A stretch of 64,000 nucleotides of DNA, from NCBI RefSeq assembly GCF_023242475.1, contig NZ_JALJFG010000001.1, forward strand, positions 350,242-414,241, read 5' to 3'. The stretch is from Pseudomonas sp. MWU15-20650 (GTDB taxonomy: Bacteria; Pseudomonadota; Gammaproteobacteria; Pseudomonadales; Pseudomonadaceae). Shown piece by piece: positions 1 through 11,187 of the stretch. Position 1 is the first letter of the stretch, and each line of letters begins with the position of its first letter. Under the pieces are notes generated by a model, which saw nothing but the letters and a program-made list of their open reading frames with translations, did not search any database and had not been told where the DNA came from. The position numbers and the translations under genes are program-made.

Positions 1-435
1 TATGGCGCGACGCCGTTTGGCGAAGACCAGGCTGTGGCGGCGCGTTTGCAGCCGGTGATGACCCTGGAGTCGAAAGTCATCTGCGTGCGCGAACTGCCAG
101 CCGGTGAGCCGGTGGGCTATGGCGCCAAGTTCATCACGCCCAAACCGATGCGGATCGGCGTGGTTGCCATGGGGTATGCCGACGGCTACCCACGCCACGC
201 GCCAACCGGTACACCGGTGTTGGTGGCGGGCCAGCGCAGCCAGTTGTTGGGGCGCGTGTCCATGGACATGCTGTGTATCGACCTAACCGACGTCCCGCAG
301 GCGGGCCTTGGCTCTACCGTGGAACTGTGGGGTAAAAACATCCTCGCCAGTGACGTCGCTGTTGCCGCCGAGACCATTCCCTATCAGATTTTCTGCAACC
401 TGCGTCGGGTGCCGAGGCTCTACTCCGGCGGTTGA
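1..435 (+). CDS. dadX: Alanine racemase, C-terminal part (window edge)
   Basis: The reading frame is open from the first base and ends at a TGA, giving the last 144 residues of a PLP-dependent alanine racemase. The segment contains the family motifs [18 protein letters not shown] and [14 protein letters not shown]; the catalytic tyrosine of the C-terminal beta domain lies in the first of these. The PLP-binding lysine is in the part outside the window. In Pseudomonas the catabolic racemase gene dadX is followed by a cupin-type regulator and a cytochrome c5 gene, as here, which favours dadX over alr. It interconverts L- and D-alanine for catabolism and peptidoglycan supply in the cytoplasm. Confidence 0.93.
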   Translation, partial: YGATPFGEDQAVAARLQPVMTLESKVICVRELPAGEPVGYGAKFITPKPMRIGVVAMGYADGYPRHAPTGTPVLVAGQRSQLLGRVSMDMLCIDLTDVPQAGLGSTVELWGKNILASDVAVAAETIPYQIFCNLRRVPRLYSGG

Positions 436-551
436 ACGCCGCTTACGAATGGAGCTGGCCAGGATTTAGGCCCAAGTGTTGTAAATACTGAACGCTGTCG
501 CCATGATAACGCTCAATTACAACAAAGCCTGAATTCTAGGAGGCTCCTGCA

Positions 552-1100
552 TTGGACGTCGGCGAACGACTGCAATCCATCCGTAAACTCAAAGGTCTTT
601 CCCAGCGTGAGCTCGCCAAGCGTGCGGGCGTCACTAACAGCACCATCTCGATGATCGAGAAAAACAGCGTCAGCCCCTCGATCAGCTCCTTGCGCAAGGT
701 GCTGGGCGGTATCCCTATGTCCATGGTCGAGTTCTTTTCCGAGGAGATCCTCCAGGAAATACCGACGCAGATCGTCTATAAAGCCAATGAGCTGATCGAC
801 ATCTCCGACGGCGCTGTCACCATGAAACTGGTGGGTCGGGCGCACCCCAGCCGGGCCATTGCGTTTCTCAATGAAATCTACCCGCCGGGCGCCGATACGG
901 GCGAAGAAATGCTCACCCACGAAGGCGAGGAAACCGGGATCCTGGTGGAAGGACGCCTGGAGTTGGTGGTCGGTCTTGAAACTTTTGTGCTCGAAGCGGG
1001 CGATAGCTACTACTTTGAAAGCACCAAGCCCCATCGTTTTCGTAATCCGTTCGACGTGCCGGCGCGACTAATCAGCGCAGCCACACCCGCGAACTTTTAA
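552..1100 (+). CDS. XRE-family regulator with C-terminal cupin domain
   Basis: This 182-residue protein has an N-terminal helix-turn-helix (LSQRELAKRAGVTNSTISMI, about residues 15-35) and a cupin_2 barrel from about residue 110 (EEMLTHEGEETGILVEGRLE, then SYYFESTKPHRFRN). This is the SutR/PuuR-like architecture, in which the cupin senses a small ligand and the HTH binds DNA. The start is a TTG at 552, chosen because GGAGG lies about 8 bases upstream and the HTH begins at once after it. It follows dadX in the same orientation, which suggests a link to alanine or amino-acid catabolism; its true targets are not visible. Confidence 0.88.
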   Translation: MDVGERLQSIRKLKGLSQRELAKRAGVTNSTISMIEKNSVSPSISSLRKVLGGIPMSMVEFFSEEILQEIPTQIVYKANELIDISDGAVTMKLVGRAHPSRAIAFLNEIYPPGADTGEEMLTHEGEETGILVEGRLELVVGLETFVLEAGDSYYFESTKPHRFRNPFDVPARLISAATPANF

Positions 1101-1270
1101 GAATAGAGGCGTCGTGCCAGCGTTGCAGAGGTGCCCGTAGCTGTATTCCGTGAGGTTGAATCTCCCTTTGTTTAATAGGGTTGTTTCGGCCGGGCGGGCT
1201 AACCGTTATACTTTCGCCGCCTGCGAAACCGTGGCCGCAGGCGTGAATAGCCACCATTGAGGGTGAACGC

Positions 1271-1699
1271 GTGAACCTAATTATGAAAATGCTGGCCGCA
1301 CCAGCAACCGTACTGGCCCTATGGGCTGTCAGCGCTCAAGCTGCGACCAATGATGAGATTGCCAAGCGCCTGGAGCCTGTCGGCCAGGTGTGTGTCCAGG
1401 GTCAGGAATGCAAAGGGATGGAAGTGGCCGTGGCAGTGGGCGGCGGCGGTGGCGCGAAGACGCCGGATGACGTGATTGCCAAGCACTGCAATGCGTGCCA
1501 CGGCACGGGTTTGCTGGGCGCACCGAAAATCGGTGACACCGCGGCCTGGAAAGACCGCGCCGATCATCAAGGCGGCCTCGATGGCCTGTTGGCCAAGGCC
1601 ATCACCGGCCTGAATGCCATGCCGCCTAAAGGCACCTGCGCCGATTGCTCGGATGCCGAGCTTAAGGGCGCAATCGAGAAGATGTCGGGGCTTAAATAA
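1271..1699 (+). CDS. cycB: Cytochrome c5, periplasmic
   Basis: The product has 142 residues. It begins with a Sec signal peptide (hydrophobic to about residue 23, cleavage after AQA) and then a class I cytochrome c domain with one haem-binding CNACH motif (about residues 73-77). A distal methionine lies in LNAMPPKG, and an extra cysteine pair in TCADCSD is typical of cytochrome c5. It is a small electron carrier of the periplasm. GTG at 1271 is used as start; an in-frame ATG eight bases downstream is not in frame, but ATG at 1283 is an alternative. A strong terminator follows at once. Confidence 0.9.
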   Translation: MNLIMKMLAAPATVLALWAVSAQAATNDEIAKRLEPVGQVCVQGQECKGMEVAVAVGGGGGAKTPDDVIAKHCNACHGTGLLGAPKIGDTAAWKDRADHQGGLDGLLAKAITGLNAMPPKGTCADCSDAELKGAIEKMSGLK

Positions 1700-1712
1700 A
1701 CCGATCTTCGCC

Positions 1713-1739
1713 AAAAAGCCGCTGACCAGCGGCTTTTTT
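1713..1739 (+). terminator. Rho-independent terminator after cycB
   Basis: A-rich AAAAAGCCGCTG and CAGCGGCTTTTTT form a G+C-rich stem with a three-base loop and a T run, 13 bases after the cytochrome stop codon. The symmetric A and T runs would let it work in both directions. Confidence 0.9.
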
Positions 1740-1832
1740 GTGCCCGCCATTTGTACTTCGATGCTGTTCATTGCAGCAAAGACCCGGCAAGCTCGGTCCA
1801 ACCCCTAATCACGGAATGTTCAGGAGGGTCGG

Positions 1833-3755
1833 ATGGTGCAGTTGTGTTCAATCGAGCAAGCAGTTGACGACGTACTGGCGCGGTTGCCGGCGCATATCCA
1901 CATGGGCATGCCGCTCGGCCTGGGCAAGCCCAACTTGTTCGTCAACGCGCTGTACCGGCGTATCGCCAAGCTGCCGGAGCGCGAGCTGACGATCTACACC
2001 GCACTGGCCCTGGGCCGCCCGACCATGGGTGACGGGTTGCAGAAGCGCTTTCTCGAACCCTTTATCGAGCGGGTATTCGGCGATTATCCCGAGCTGGATT
2101 TCCTGGCGGATTTGCACAAGGACAGCCTGCCCAAGAACATCCGCGTGCAGCAATTCTTCATGCAGCCTGGCAGCCTGTTGCACAGCGCTTCGGCGCAGCA
2201 GGATTACGTCAGCAGCAACTACAGCCACGCTGCCCGCGATATCAACGCCGCCGGCTTGAACCTGGTGGCGCAATTGGTCGCCAGCAGCGCCGAGCACCCC
2301 GACCGGCTGAGCCTGAGCTGCAACCCCGATATCACCCTCGATCTGCTGCCCATGATCGCCAAGCGCCGCGAAGCAGGCGAAACCATCCTCGTTGTCGGCC
2401 AGGTCCACAGCGATTTGCCCTACATGCCTGGCGATGCCGAACTGGGCATGGATGCCTTCGACTACCTGATCGACGAGAAGGACAGCACCACGCTGTTCTC
2501 CACGCCGAATATGCCAGTGGGTTTTCAGGACCACTTTATCGGCTTACATGCCAGCACCTTGGTGCGCGATGGCGGCACGTTGCAGATTGGCATCGGCTCG
2601 ATGGGCGATGCGCTGACCGCCGCCTTGCTGGCGCGCCAGGGCGATAACGAGGCCTATCGGTTGCTGCTGACGGACCTGGATGTGTACCAGTGGGCGCCTT
2701 TGATCAGTCGTGAAGGCGGTGTCGAACCTTTTGCTCGTGGCCTCTACGGTTGCAGCGAGATGTTCGTCAACGGCCTGCTGGTGCTGGCGGATGCCGGGAT
2801 TGTGCGGCGCAAGGTATACCCGGATGTGGCGACCCAGGCGCAGGCCAACGCAGGCACTCTGGACGATGCGGCGCAGTCCGACGGTGTTTCGATCCATGGC
2901 GGTTTCTTCCTGGGGCCGCGCAGTTTTTACCAGCGCTTGCAGGAAATGACCCACAGTAAGCGCCTGGAATTCAATATGACCCGTATCAGCTATATCAACG
3001 AGCTGCACGGTCAGGAGGAACTCAAACGCCTGCAGCGCTTGGATGCGCGGTTTATCAACAGCGCGATCATGGTGACATTGCTCGGTGCCGGCGTGGCCGA
3101 CCAGTTGGAAGACGGTCGTGTGCTCAGCGGTGTCGGCGGGCAATACAACTTTGTTGCCCAAGGGCATGCACTGGAAGGTGCGCGCTCGATCCTGATCCTG
3201 CGCAGCTGGCGTGAGTCGGCGGGGGAGGTCAGTTCCAATATTGTCTGGGAGTACGGCCACTGCACTATCCCACGGCACCTGCGGGATATTGTCATCACCG
3301 AATACGGCATTGCCGACTTGCGTGGGCAAACCGATGCCAAGGTGATCGAGGCCCTGTTGAATATCACTGACTCCAGGTTCCAGGACGACTTGATCGAACA
3401 CGCGCAAAAGGCTGGCAAGTTGCCCAAGGATTTCCAACTGGCCCCGCGCTTTACCGACAACACGCCGGAGCGTCTCAAGGGGATACAGGCGCGTCATCGT
3501 CGGTTGTTCCCGGAGTATCCGCTGGGCAGTGACTTCACGGATGAGGAGCGGGATTTGTTGCGGGCGTTGAACTGGCTCAAGAGCAAATTCAAGCTGACCG
3601 AGATTCTGGAGTTGGGCAAGGCGGCGCTGGATGCACCGGAGCCGGAGGCGTTTTCCGAGCATCTCAAACGTATGCGCTTGGATCAGCCGGAGGGGTTCAA
3701 GGAGGATCTGTATCAGCGCCTGTTACTCGCCGGCCTCCAGGCCACCGCGCACTAA
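1833..3755 (+). CDS. Acetyl-CoA hydrolase/transferase family protein
   Basis: The product has 640 residues, longer than the usual 500-residue acetyl-CoA hydrolase. The family signature is in the C-terminal half: GVGGQYNFVAQGHALEGARS (about residue 430) and ITEYGIADLRGQTDAKVIEA (about residue 490), characteristic of the AcetylCoA_hyd_C domain that carries CoA-transferase activity. The N-terminal half matches the hydrolase/transferase N domain in general pattern. AGGAGG lies seven bases before the ATG. The substrate cannot be told from sequence; transfer of CoA between carboxylic acids is the family role. It lies alone between terminators, with xpt convergent to it. Confidence 0.8.
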   Translation: MVQLCSIEQAVDDVLARLPAHIHMGMPLGLGKPNLFVNALYRRIAKLPERELTIYTALALGRPTMGDGLQKRFLEPFIERVFGDYPELDFLADLHKDSLPKNIRVQQFFMQPGSLLHSASAQQDYVSSNYSHAARDINAAGLNLVAQLVASSAEHPDRLSLSCNPDITLDLLPMIAKRREAGETILVVGQVHSDLPYMPGDAELGMDAFDYLIDEKDSTTLFSTPNMPVGFQDHFIGLHASTLVRDGGTLQIGIGSMGDALTAALLARQGDNEAYRLLLTDLDVYQWAPLISREGGVEPFARGLYGCSEMFVNGLLVLADAGIVRRKVYPDVATQAQANAGTLDDAAQSDGVSIHGGFFLGPRSFYQRLQEMTHSKRLEFNMTRISYINELHGQEELKRLQRLDARFINSAIMVTLLGAGVADQLEDGRVLSGVGGQYNFVAQGHALEGARSILILRSWRESAGEVSSNIVWEYGHCTIPRHLRDIVITEYGIADLRGQTDAKVIEALLNITDSRFQDDLIEHAQKAGKLPKDFQLAPRFTDNTPERLKGIQARHRRLFPEYPLGSDFTDEERDLLRALNWLKSKFKLTEILELGKAALDAPEPEAFSEHLKRMRLDQPEGFKEDLYQRLLLAGLQATAH

Positions 3756-3771
3756 CAGGCAATAGAGGGCA

Positions 3772-3867
3772 AATGTGGGAGGGGGCTTGCTCCCGATAGC
3801 AGTGGGTCAGCCAACACATCTGGTGACTGATACACCGCAATCGGGAGCAAGCCCCCCTCCCACATTT
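3772..3867. repeat. REPIN (inverted pair of REP elements)
   Basis: Two copies of the unit TGTGGGAGGGGGCTTGCTCC stand in inverted orientation about 50 bases apart between two convergent genes. This is the extragenic palindrome of fluorescent pseudomonads, spread by RAYT transposases. Related copies or half-copies occur at 8494, 35626 and 63913 of this window. Confidence 0.9.
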
Positions 3868-3903
3868 TGATCTGTGTTCACCTAGCATCTGCTGTATAGC
3901 AAA

Positions 3904-6544
<2,641 letters not shown>

Positions 6545-6801
6545 ACAGAGTTCAGGGAGTCGTTGTTCAAAAGGGCGGGCATTTTAACAGGCTGGAAAGA
6601 TTCTGCTGCCATAGAACGACGGTGTGACGTACCACTCGATCTAAATTTGCCGGTTTTGATACTTTGCCGCAGGATGTCGGGGAATATTCGCGACTATTGT
6701 TTACAGTCTGCGCCTTTGATAACACCTATCATTTGTCATTGTCAGGCTGCACGTCATAATGCCCGCCGCCAACGAAATTTTGCAGAGTCTAGGGAGCTAG
6801 C

Positions 6802-8466
6802 TTGTCTACGCCTGTCGAACCCTTGCGTTTGCTGCTTCTGGCCGATGAGCCAGTGTGGGCAGCGTTATTGCGCGAGTGCCTGGCGCCGATGGGCGATGGG
6901 GCTGTGCTGATCAGTGCGCCCAACTGGGACTCGGTGAGTCGTTTATTCGATGATGACCAGACGGCGGTGCTACTGACCACGCCCAGCCTGCAACCCGCGC
7001 CCGGCCGTTGCAGCTTGCCGTGCGTGTTGCTGCTGGAGCAGGAGCCGCTGGTTTCGCCGATCGGTGTGAGTGATTGGCTGACCCTTAATGTATTGGACGC
7101 CGATACATTGCGTCGCTGTTTGCGCCATGTGCGCGAGCGGGGTGTGTTGGAGAGCACCTTGCAGCGCCTGGCCGAACAAGACCCGCTCACCGGGATCGCC
7201 AACCGCCAGGGTTTTCAGACCTTGCTGGCGGCGCGGCTGGTGGAAAACGAAGGCCGCGGCTTGGCCCTCGGCCATCTGGACCTTGATAACTTCCGCCACG
7301 CCAACGATGCCCTGGGCCACCAGGCCGGTGACCGTTTGATCCTGCAAGTGGTGTCGCGGCTCAAGAGCCAGCTTGAAGCCGGGGATCAACTGGCGCGGCT
7401 GGGCAGCGATGAATTCGCCTTGCTGATTGATACCCGCCGTGCGCCCCAGCGCGCCGAATGGATGGCTGAACGTATTACCGAAGTGATGGCCGAGCCCTAT
7501 TGGGTCGATGGTGAAAGCCTGCTGATTGGCTGCAGCCTGGGCGTGGCACATGCTCGCGCCCGTGCCGGTGCGGACCCGCTGATGTGGCATGCGCATATCG
7601 CCATGCAGCAGGCCAAAAGCACCCAGGGCTGCACCTTTCATATCTTCAATGAACGCATCAACCGCAACGCCCGCAGCCTGGCCGACCTGGAAAGCGAACT
7701 GCGCCGAGCCTTGCGCCGCGATGAGTTGGAGCTGCATTACCAGCCGCGCCTGGACTTGGACGACGGCCATATCGTCGGCCTGGAAGCGCTGGTGCGTTGG
7801 CGCCACGGCGAACGCGGGTTGTTGCCGCCCAGCGAATTCGTGCCCCTGGCCGAACAGAGTGGCCTGATCGTACCGTTGGGTTACTGGGTGATTTCCCGGG
7901 CCCTGCGCGATATGCAAGACCTGCGCGAGCGCGGCCTGCCGGCGCTGCACATGGCGGTCAACCTGTCGTTTCGTCAGTTCCAGGACAGCCAATTGCTCTC
8001 GACCCTCAGCCGGTTGATCGCCGAGCGTGGCGTGGAAGCGCAATGGCTGGAGTTCGAACTGACTGAAACCGCCGTGATGCGTCGCAGTGACCTGGTCAAG
8101 CAAACCATGGATGCCCTTGGTCGGCTGGGTGTGCGGTTTTCCCTGGATGACTTCGGGACCGGTTTCTCATCGTTCGTGCACCTCAACAGCCTGCCGATTG
8201 CCTTGTTGAAGATCGACAAGAGCTTTGTGGGCGGCATGGAAGAGCGCGAAGAAAACCGCAAGTTGGTGCACGCCATGATCAACCTGGCGCACAACCTCAA
8301 CCTGGAAGTGGTGGCCGAAGGCGTGGAAACGCCAGAGCAGCTGGCGCTTTTGCGGTTGTTCGGTTGCGATCAGGCCCAGGGTTACCTGATCAGCAAGCCG
8401 CTCCCGTTGGCGGAGTTGGTGGAGTACCTGATGTTTGGCAAAAGCCAACAGGCATTGCTTGGCTAG
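6802..8466 (+). CDS. c-di-GMP enzyme with degenerate GGDEF and intact EAL domain (ProE-like)
   Basis: The product has 554 residues: a short receiver-like N-terminal region (1-120), a GGDEF domain (about 125-290) and an EAL domain (about 300-545). The signature of the first domain reads GSDEF in RLGSDEFALL, so diguanylate cyclase activity is doubtful. The EAL domain keeps EALVRW, the ELTETA motif, the DDFGTGFSSF loop and KIDKSF, expected for a c-di-GMP phosphodiesterase. By gene position it corresponds to P. aeruginosa PA5295 (ProE). TTG at 6802 is preferred as start because AGGGAG lies 6 bases upstream. Confidence 0.88.
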   Translation: MSTPVEPLRLLLLADEPVWAALLRECLAPMGDGAVLISAPNWDSVSRLFDDDQTAVLLTTPSLQPAPGRCSLPCVLLLEQEPLVSPIGVSDWLTLNVLDADTLRRCLRHVRERGVLESTLQRLAEQDPLTGIANRQGFQTLLAARLVENEGRGLALGHLDLDNFRHANDALGHQAGDRLILQVVSRLKSQLEAGDQLARLGSDEFALLIDTRRAPQRAEWMAERITEVMAEPYWVDGESLLIGCSLGVAHARARAGADPLMWHAHIAMQQAKSTQGCTFHIFNERINRNARSLADLESELRRALRRDELELHYQPRLDLDDGHIVGLEALVRWRHGERGLLPPSEFVPLAEQSGLIVPLGYWVISRALRDMQDLRERGLPALHMAVNLSFRQFQDSQLLSTLSRLIAERGVEAQWLEFELTETAVMRRSDLVKQTMDALGRLGVRFSLDDFGTGFSSFVHLNSLPIALLKIDKSFVGGMEEREENRKLVHAMINLAHNLNLEVVAEGVETPEQLALLRLFGCDQAQGYLISKPLPLAELVEYLMFGKSQQALLG

Positions 8467-8493
8467 ACATCCGGCGGTAAACCCGATCAAACC

Positions 8494-8517
8494 GGTGGGA
8501 GGGGGCTTGCCCCCGAT
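8494..8517. repeat. Single REP element
   Basis: One copy of GTGGGAGGGGGCTTGCCCCC between two convergent genes; it has no inverted partner, unlike the REPIN at 3772. Confidence 0.8.
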
Positions 8518-8532
8518 TGCTGAGTGAGGCCC

Positions 8533-9939
8533 TCACTCTGTCTGTGCGGCTTGAAACGAACCATGAGCTTCAGGCTCCCGGCGAATCATCCGCGTCATCT
8601 TCGCTTCAAACGCCCACGTCAGGCTGACGGCCGCACAGGCCAGGCCCAGCGCCAAACCCCACCACACGCCGGTTGGGCCCCAGCCCAGGGTGAAGGCCAT
8701 CAACCACGCCGAGGGTGCGCCGATCAGCCAATAGCAGCCTAAGCCCACCAGAAAGGTGGTCTTGGCATCCTTGAGCCCACGGATGCAGCCCATGGCGATG
8801 GTTTGCACGCCGTCGAACAGCTCAAACCAGGCGGCGACGGCCAGCAGGCTCACGGCCAGGACGATGACATCATGGAAGGCCGGGTCGTTATGGTCGAGGA
8901 ACAGCCCGATCAGCGGGTCGGAAAACAGCCACAGCACGGCGGCAAACCCCAGCATCACCGCTGCGCCAAAGCCGATACCGACCCGTCCGGCCACGCGCGC
9001 CAGCAGCAACTGCCCGGCACCGTAATGCTGGCCGATGCGCATGGTCACTGCGTAGGACATCCCCGCCGGCACCATGAACGCGACTGACACGATTTGCAGG
9101 GCAATCTGGTGCGCAGCCAATTGCGTACTGCCCATGGTGCCCATGCACAGCGCCGCAAAGGCGAACAGCCCGACTTCCACCGCATAGGTGCCGCCAATCG
9201 GCAGGCCCAGGCGCCACAGTTCACGTAAATACTGGGTATTCAGACGCAGCAGGCCGGTACCCAACGGGTAGGCAGCATAGGCGCGGTTGCTGCGGATGTA
9301 CCACATCAGTGCCAGCGCCATGCCATTGGCGACGATGGCCGTGACCAGGCCAATCCCCATCAGGCCCAGTTTCGGCAAGCCAAACATGCCTTCGATCAAT
9401 GCGTGGTTGAGCAGGTAATTGACCACGGTGCCGCACAGGCTGATCACCATCACCGGGGTTGCCTTGCCGATGGCACTGGTAAAGCCGCGCAGCGCCATGA
9501 AGCTCAGGTAGCCGGGCAGGGCAAACGGCAGGATCGTCAGGAATTGCCCCGCCGCGTGCACATTGGTTTCGGTCTGGCCGAACATCAGCAGCACCGGCTT
9601 CAAGTTCCACAGCAGCAGCGCCGCTGCCAGGGCCATCAGCCAGGCGAGCCACAGCCCGGCCTGGGTCAGGCGGGTGGCGCCTTCGATGTCGCCCGCGCCG
9701 TGACGGATTGCCACCAGGGTGCCCACGGCCGCAATCACACCGATGCAGAAAATCGCCACGAACGAATAGCTCGCCGCGCCAAGGCCGCCACCGGCCAGGG
9801 CTTCGGGGCTCAGGCGAGCCATCATCAGAGTGTCGGTCAGCACCATCAGCATGTGCGCCAACTGAGAGGCAATCAACGGCCCCGACAGCCGCAGAATGGC
9901 CCAGAGTTCGCTACGCGCCGGATGTTGCATGATCATCAC
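8533..9939 (-). CDS. MATE family multidrug/Na+ antiporter (NorM-like)
   Basis: The product has 468 residues and about 12 hydrophobic segments, with the paired MatE signature at both halves (LSGPLIASQLAHMLMVLTDT near the N terminus and LPIGGTYAVEVGLFAFAALC near residue 240). MATE proteins export cationic drugs or metabolites across the inner membrane in exchange for Na+ or H+. Length is normal for NorM. It is divergent from the LysR gene that follows, which may regulate it; this is inferred from position only. ATG at 9939 or the in-frame ATGs within three codons may serve as start. Confidence 0.9.
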   Translation of the reverse strand: MMIMQHPARSELWAILRLSGPLIASQLAHMLMVLTDTLMMARLSPEALAGGGLGAASYSFVAIFCIGVIAAVGTLVAIRHGAGDIEGATRLTQAGLWLAWLMALAAALLLWNLKPVLLMFGQTETNVHAAGQFLTILPFALPGYLSFMALRGFTSAIGKATPVMVISLCGTVVNYLLNHALIEGMFGLPKLGLMGIGLVTAIVANGMALALMWYIRSNRAYAAYPLGTGLLRLNTQYLRELWRLGLPIGGTYAVEVGLFAFAALCMGTMGSTQLAAHQIALQIVSVAFMVPAGMSYAVTMRIGQHYGAGQLLLARVAGRVGIGFGAAVMLGFAAVLWLFSDPLIGLFLDHNDPAFHDVIVLAVSLLAVAAWFELFDGVQTIAMGCIRGLKDAKTTFLVGLGCYWLIGAPSAWLMAFTLGWGPTGVWWGLALGLACAAVSLTWAFEAKMTRMIRREPEAHGSFQAAQTE

Positions 9940-10088
9940 GCTCGAAAAGTCAGAGAGTTGGGAGAGGGTCGATTCTCGGCGCTTTCAGCGCATTGCACAA
10001 AAGGATAAAAGCGATCGTTTGCATGATTAAAACTCATGTCTGTTTGATTCTGGTAGGGTTTTGGTATCGTGCTGTCGGAGCTTTCCCT

Positions 10089-11009
10089 ATGTCTCGTCGC
10101 CTTCCTCCGCTGTATGCCCTGCGTGCATTTGAAGCCGCTTCGCGGCACAACTCCTTCACCCGCGCGGCAGAGGAGCTTTCCATTACGCAGAGTGCGGTCA
10201 GCCGACATATCCGCACACTTGAAGAGCATTTCGCTTGCCGCCTGTTCCAGCGCAGCGGCCGCAACCTGCAACTCACCGAAGCGGCGCGCCTGTTGTTGCC
10301 CGGCGTGCGTGAGGGGTTTGCCGCGCTTGAGCGTGCTTGCCATACCTTGAATGCCGAAGATGACATCCTACGCATGAAAGCACCTTCCACCTTGACCATG
10401 CGCTGGCTGCTGGCGCGGTTGAGCCGCTTCCGGGCGTTGCAGCCAGGCAATGAAGTGCAACTGACCAGCGCGTGGATGAGCGTGGATGAGGTGGATTTCA
10501 ACCAAGAGCCTTTCGACTGCGCGGTGCTATTGAGCCATGGGCATTTTCCGGCGGACTGGGAGGCCAGCTACCTGTTCCCCGAATTGCTGATCCCCGTAGG
10601 GGCGCCGAACCTGTTGAGCGATGGCCCGTGGGACGCCGCGCGCCTGGCCAGTGCCGAGCTGCTGCACCCCACGCCCGACCGCCGCGACTGGCGCAATTGG
10701 CTGGAACGCATGGGGTTGTCGTCCCAGGTTTCACTCAAGGGCGGGCAGGTATTCGACACCCTGGAACTGGGCATGATCGCTGCAGCCCGGGGTTATGGGG
10801 TTTCCATGGGTGACCTGTTGATGGTGGCCGAAGACGTTGCCCAAGGGCGATTGAGCCTGCCGTGGCCGACGGCAGTAGCCAGTGGGGAAAATTACTATCT
10901 GGTGTGGCCGAAAACCCGTCCGGGCGGGGAGCGTCTGCGGCGATTGGCGGAGTTTCTTCAAGGTGAAGTCAAAGCGATGGAACTGCCCCCGGTCGAACGC
11001 CTTGATTGA
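10089..11009 (+). CDS. LysR-type regulator of the GcvA kind
   Basis: A LysR regulator of 306 residues. The N-terminal winged helix reads ALRAFEAASRHNSFTRAAEE followed by LSITQSAVSRHIRTLEEHFA; the opening LPPLYALRAFEAA is typical of the GcvA/AmpR group. The C-terminal part is a periplasmic-binding-like effector domain. The ATG at 10089 is chosen since the HTH begins a few residues later; a longer frame from 9993 would add 32 residues of low quality. It is divergent from the MATE exporter and could control it. Confidence 0.9.
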   Translation: MSRRLPPLYALRAFEAASRHNSFTRAAEELSITQSAVSRHIRTLEEHFACRLFQRSGRNLQLTEAARLLLPGVREGFAALERACHTLNAEDDILRMKAPSTLTMRWLLARLSRFRALQPGNEVQLTSAWMSVDEVDFNQEPFDCAVLLSHGHFPADWEASYLFPELLIPVGAPNLLSDGPWDAARLASAELLHPTPDRRDWRNWLERMGLSSQVSLKGGQVFDTLELGMIAAARGYGVSMGDLLMVAEDVAQGRLSLPWPTAVASGENYYLVWPKTRPGGERLRRLAEFLQGEVKAMELPPVERLD

Positions 11010-11187
11010 GTGGATACAGACCGTTGGTGCAATCGTTTGCGGGATACCCTTGCGGTTCGCTCAAGTATTGCCGACATCCGCCGAATAAAGGGGGGTTGGA
11101 ACCATCGTGCACCAACGTTTCCCACTTGATAATTTGCCGAACAGCGCTATGAGATCAGGATGATCCTGGCCTCGGCCAGGAGCTGTC

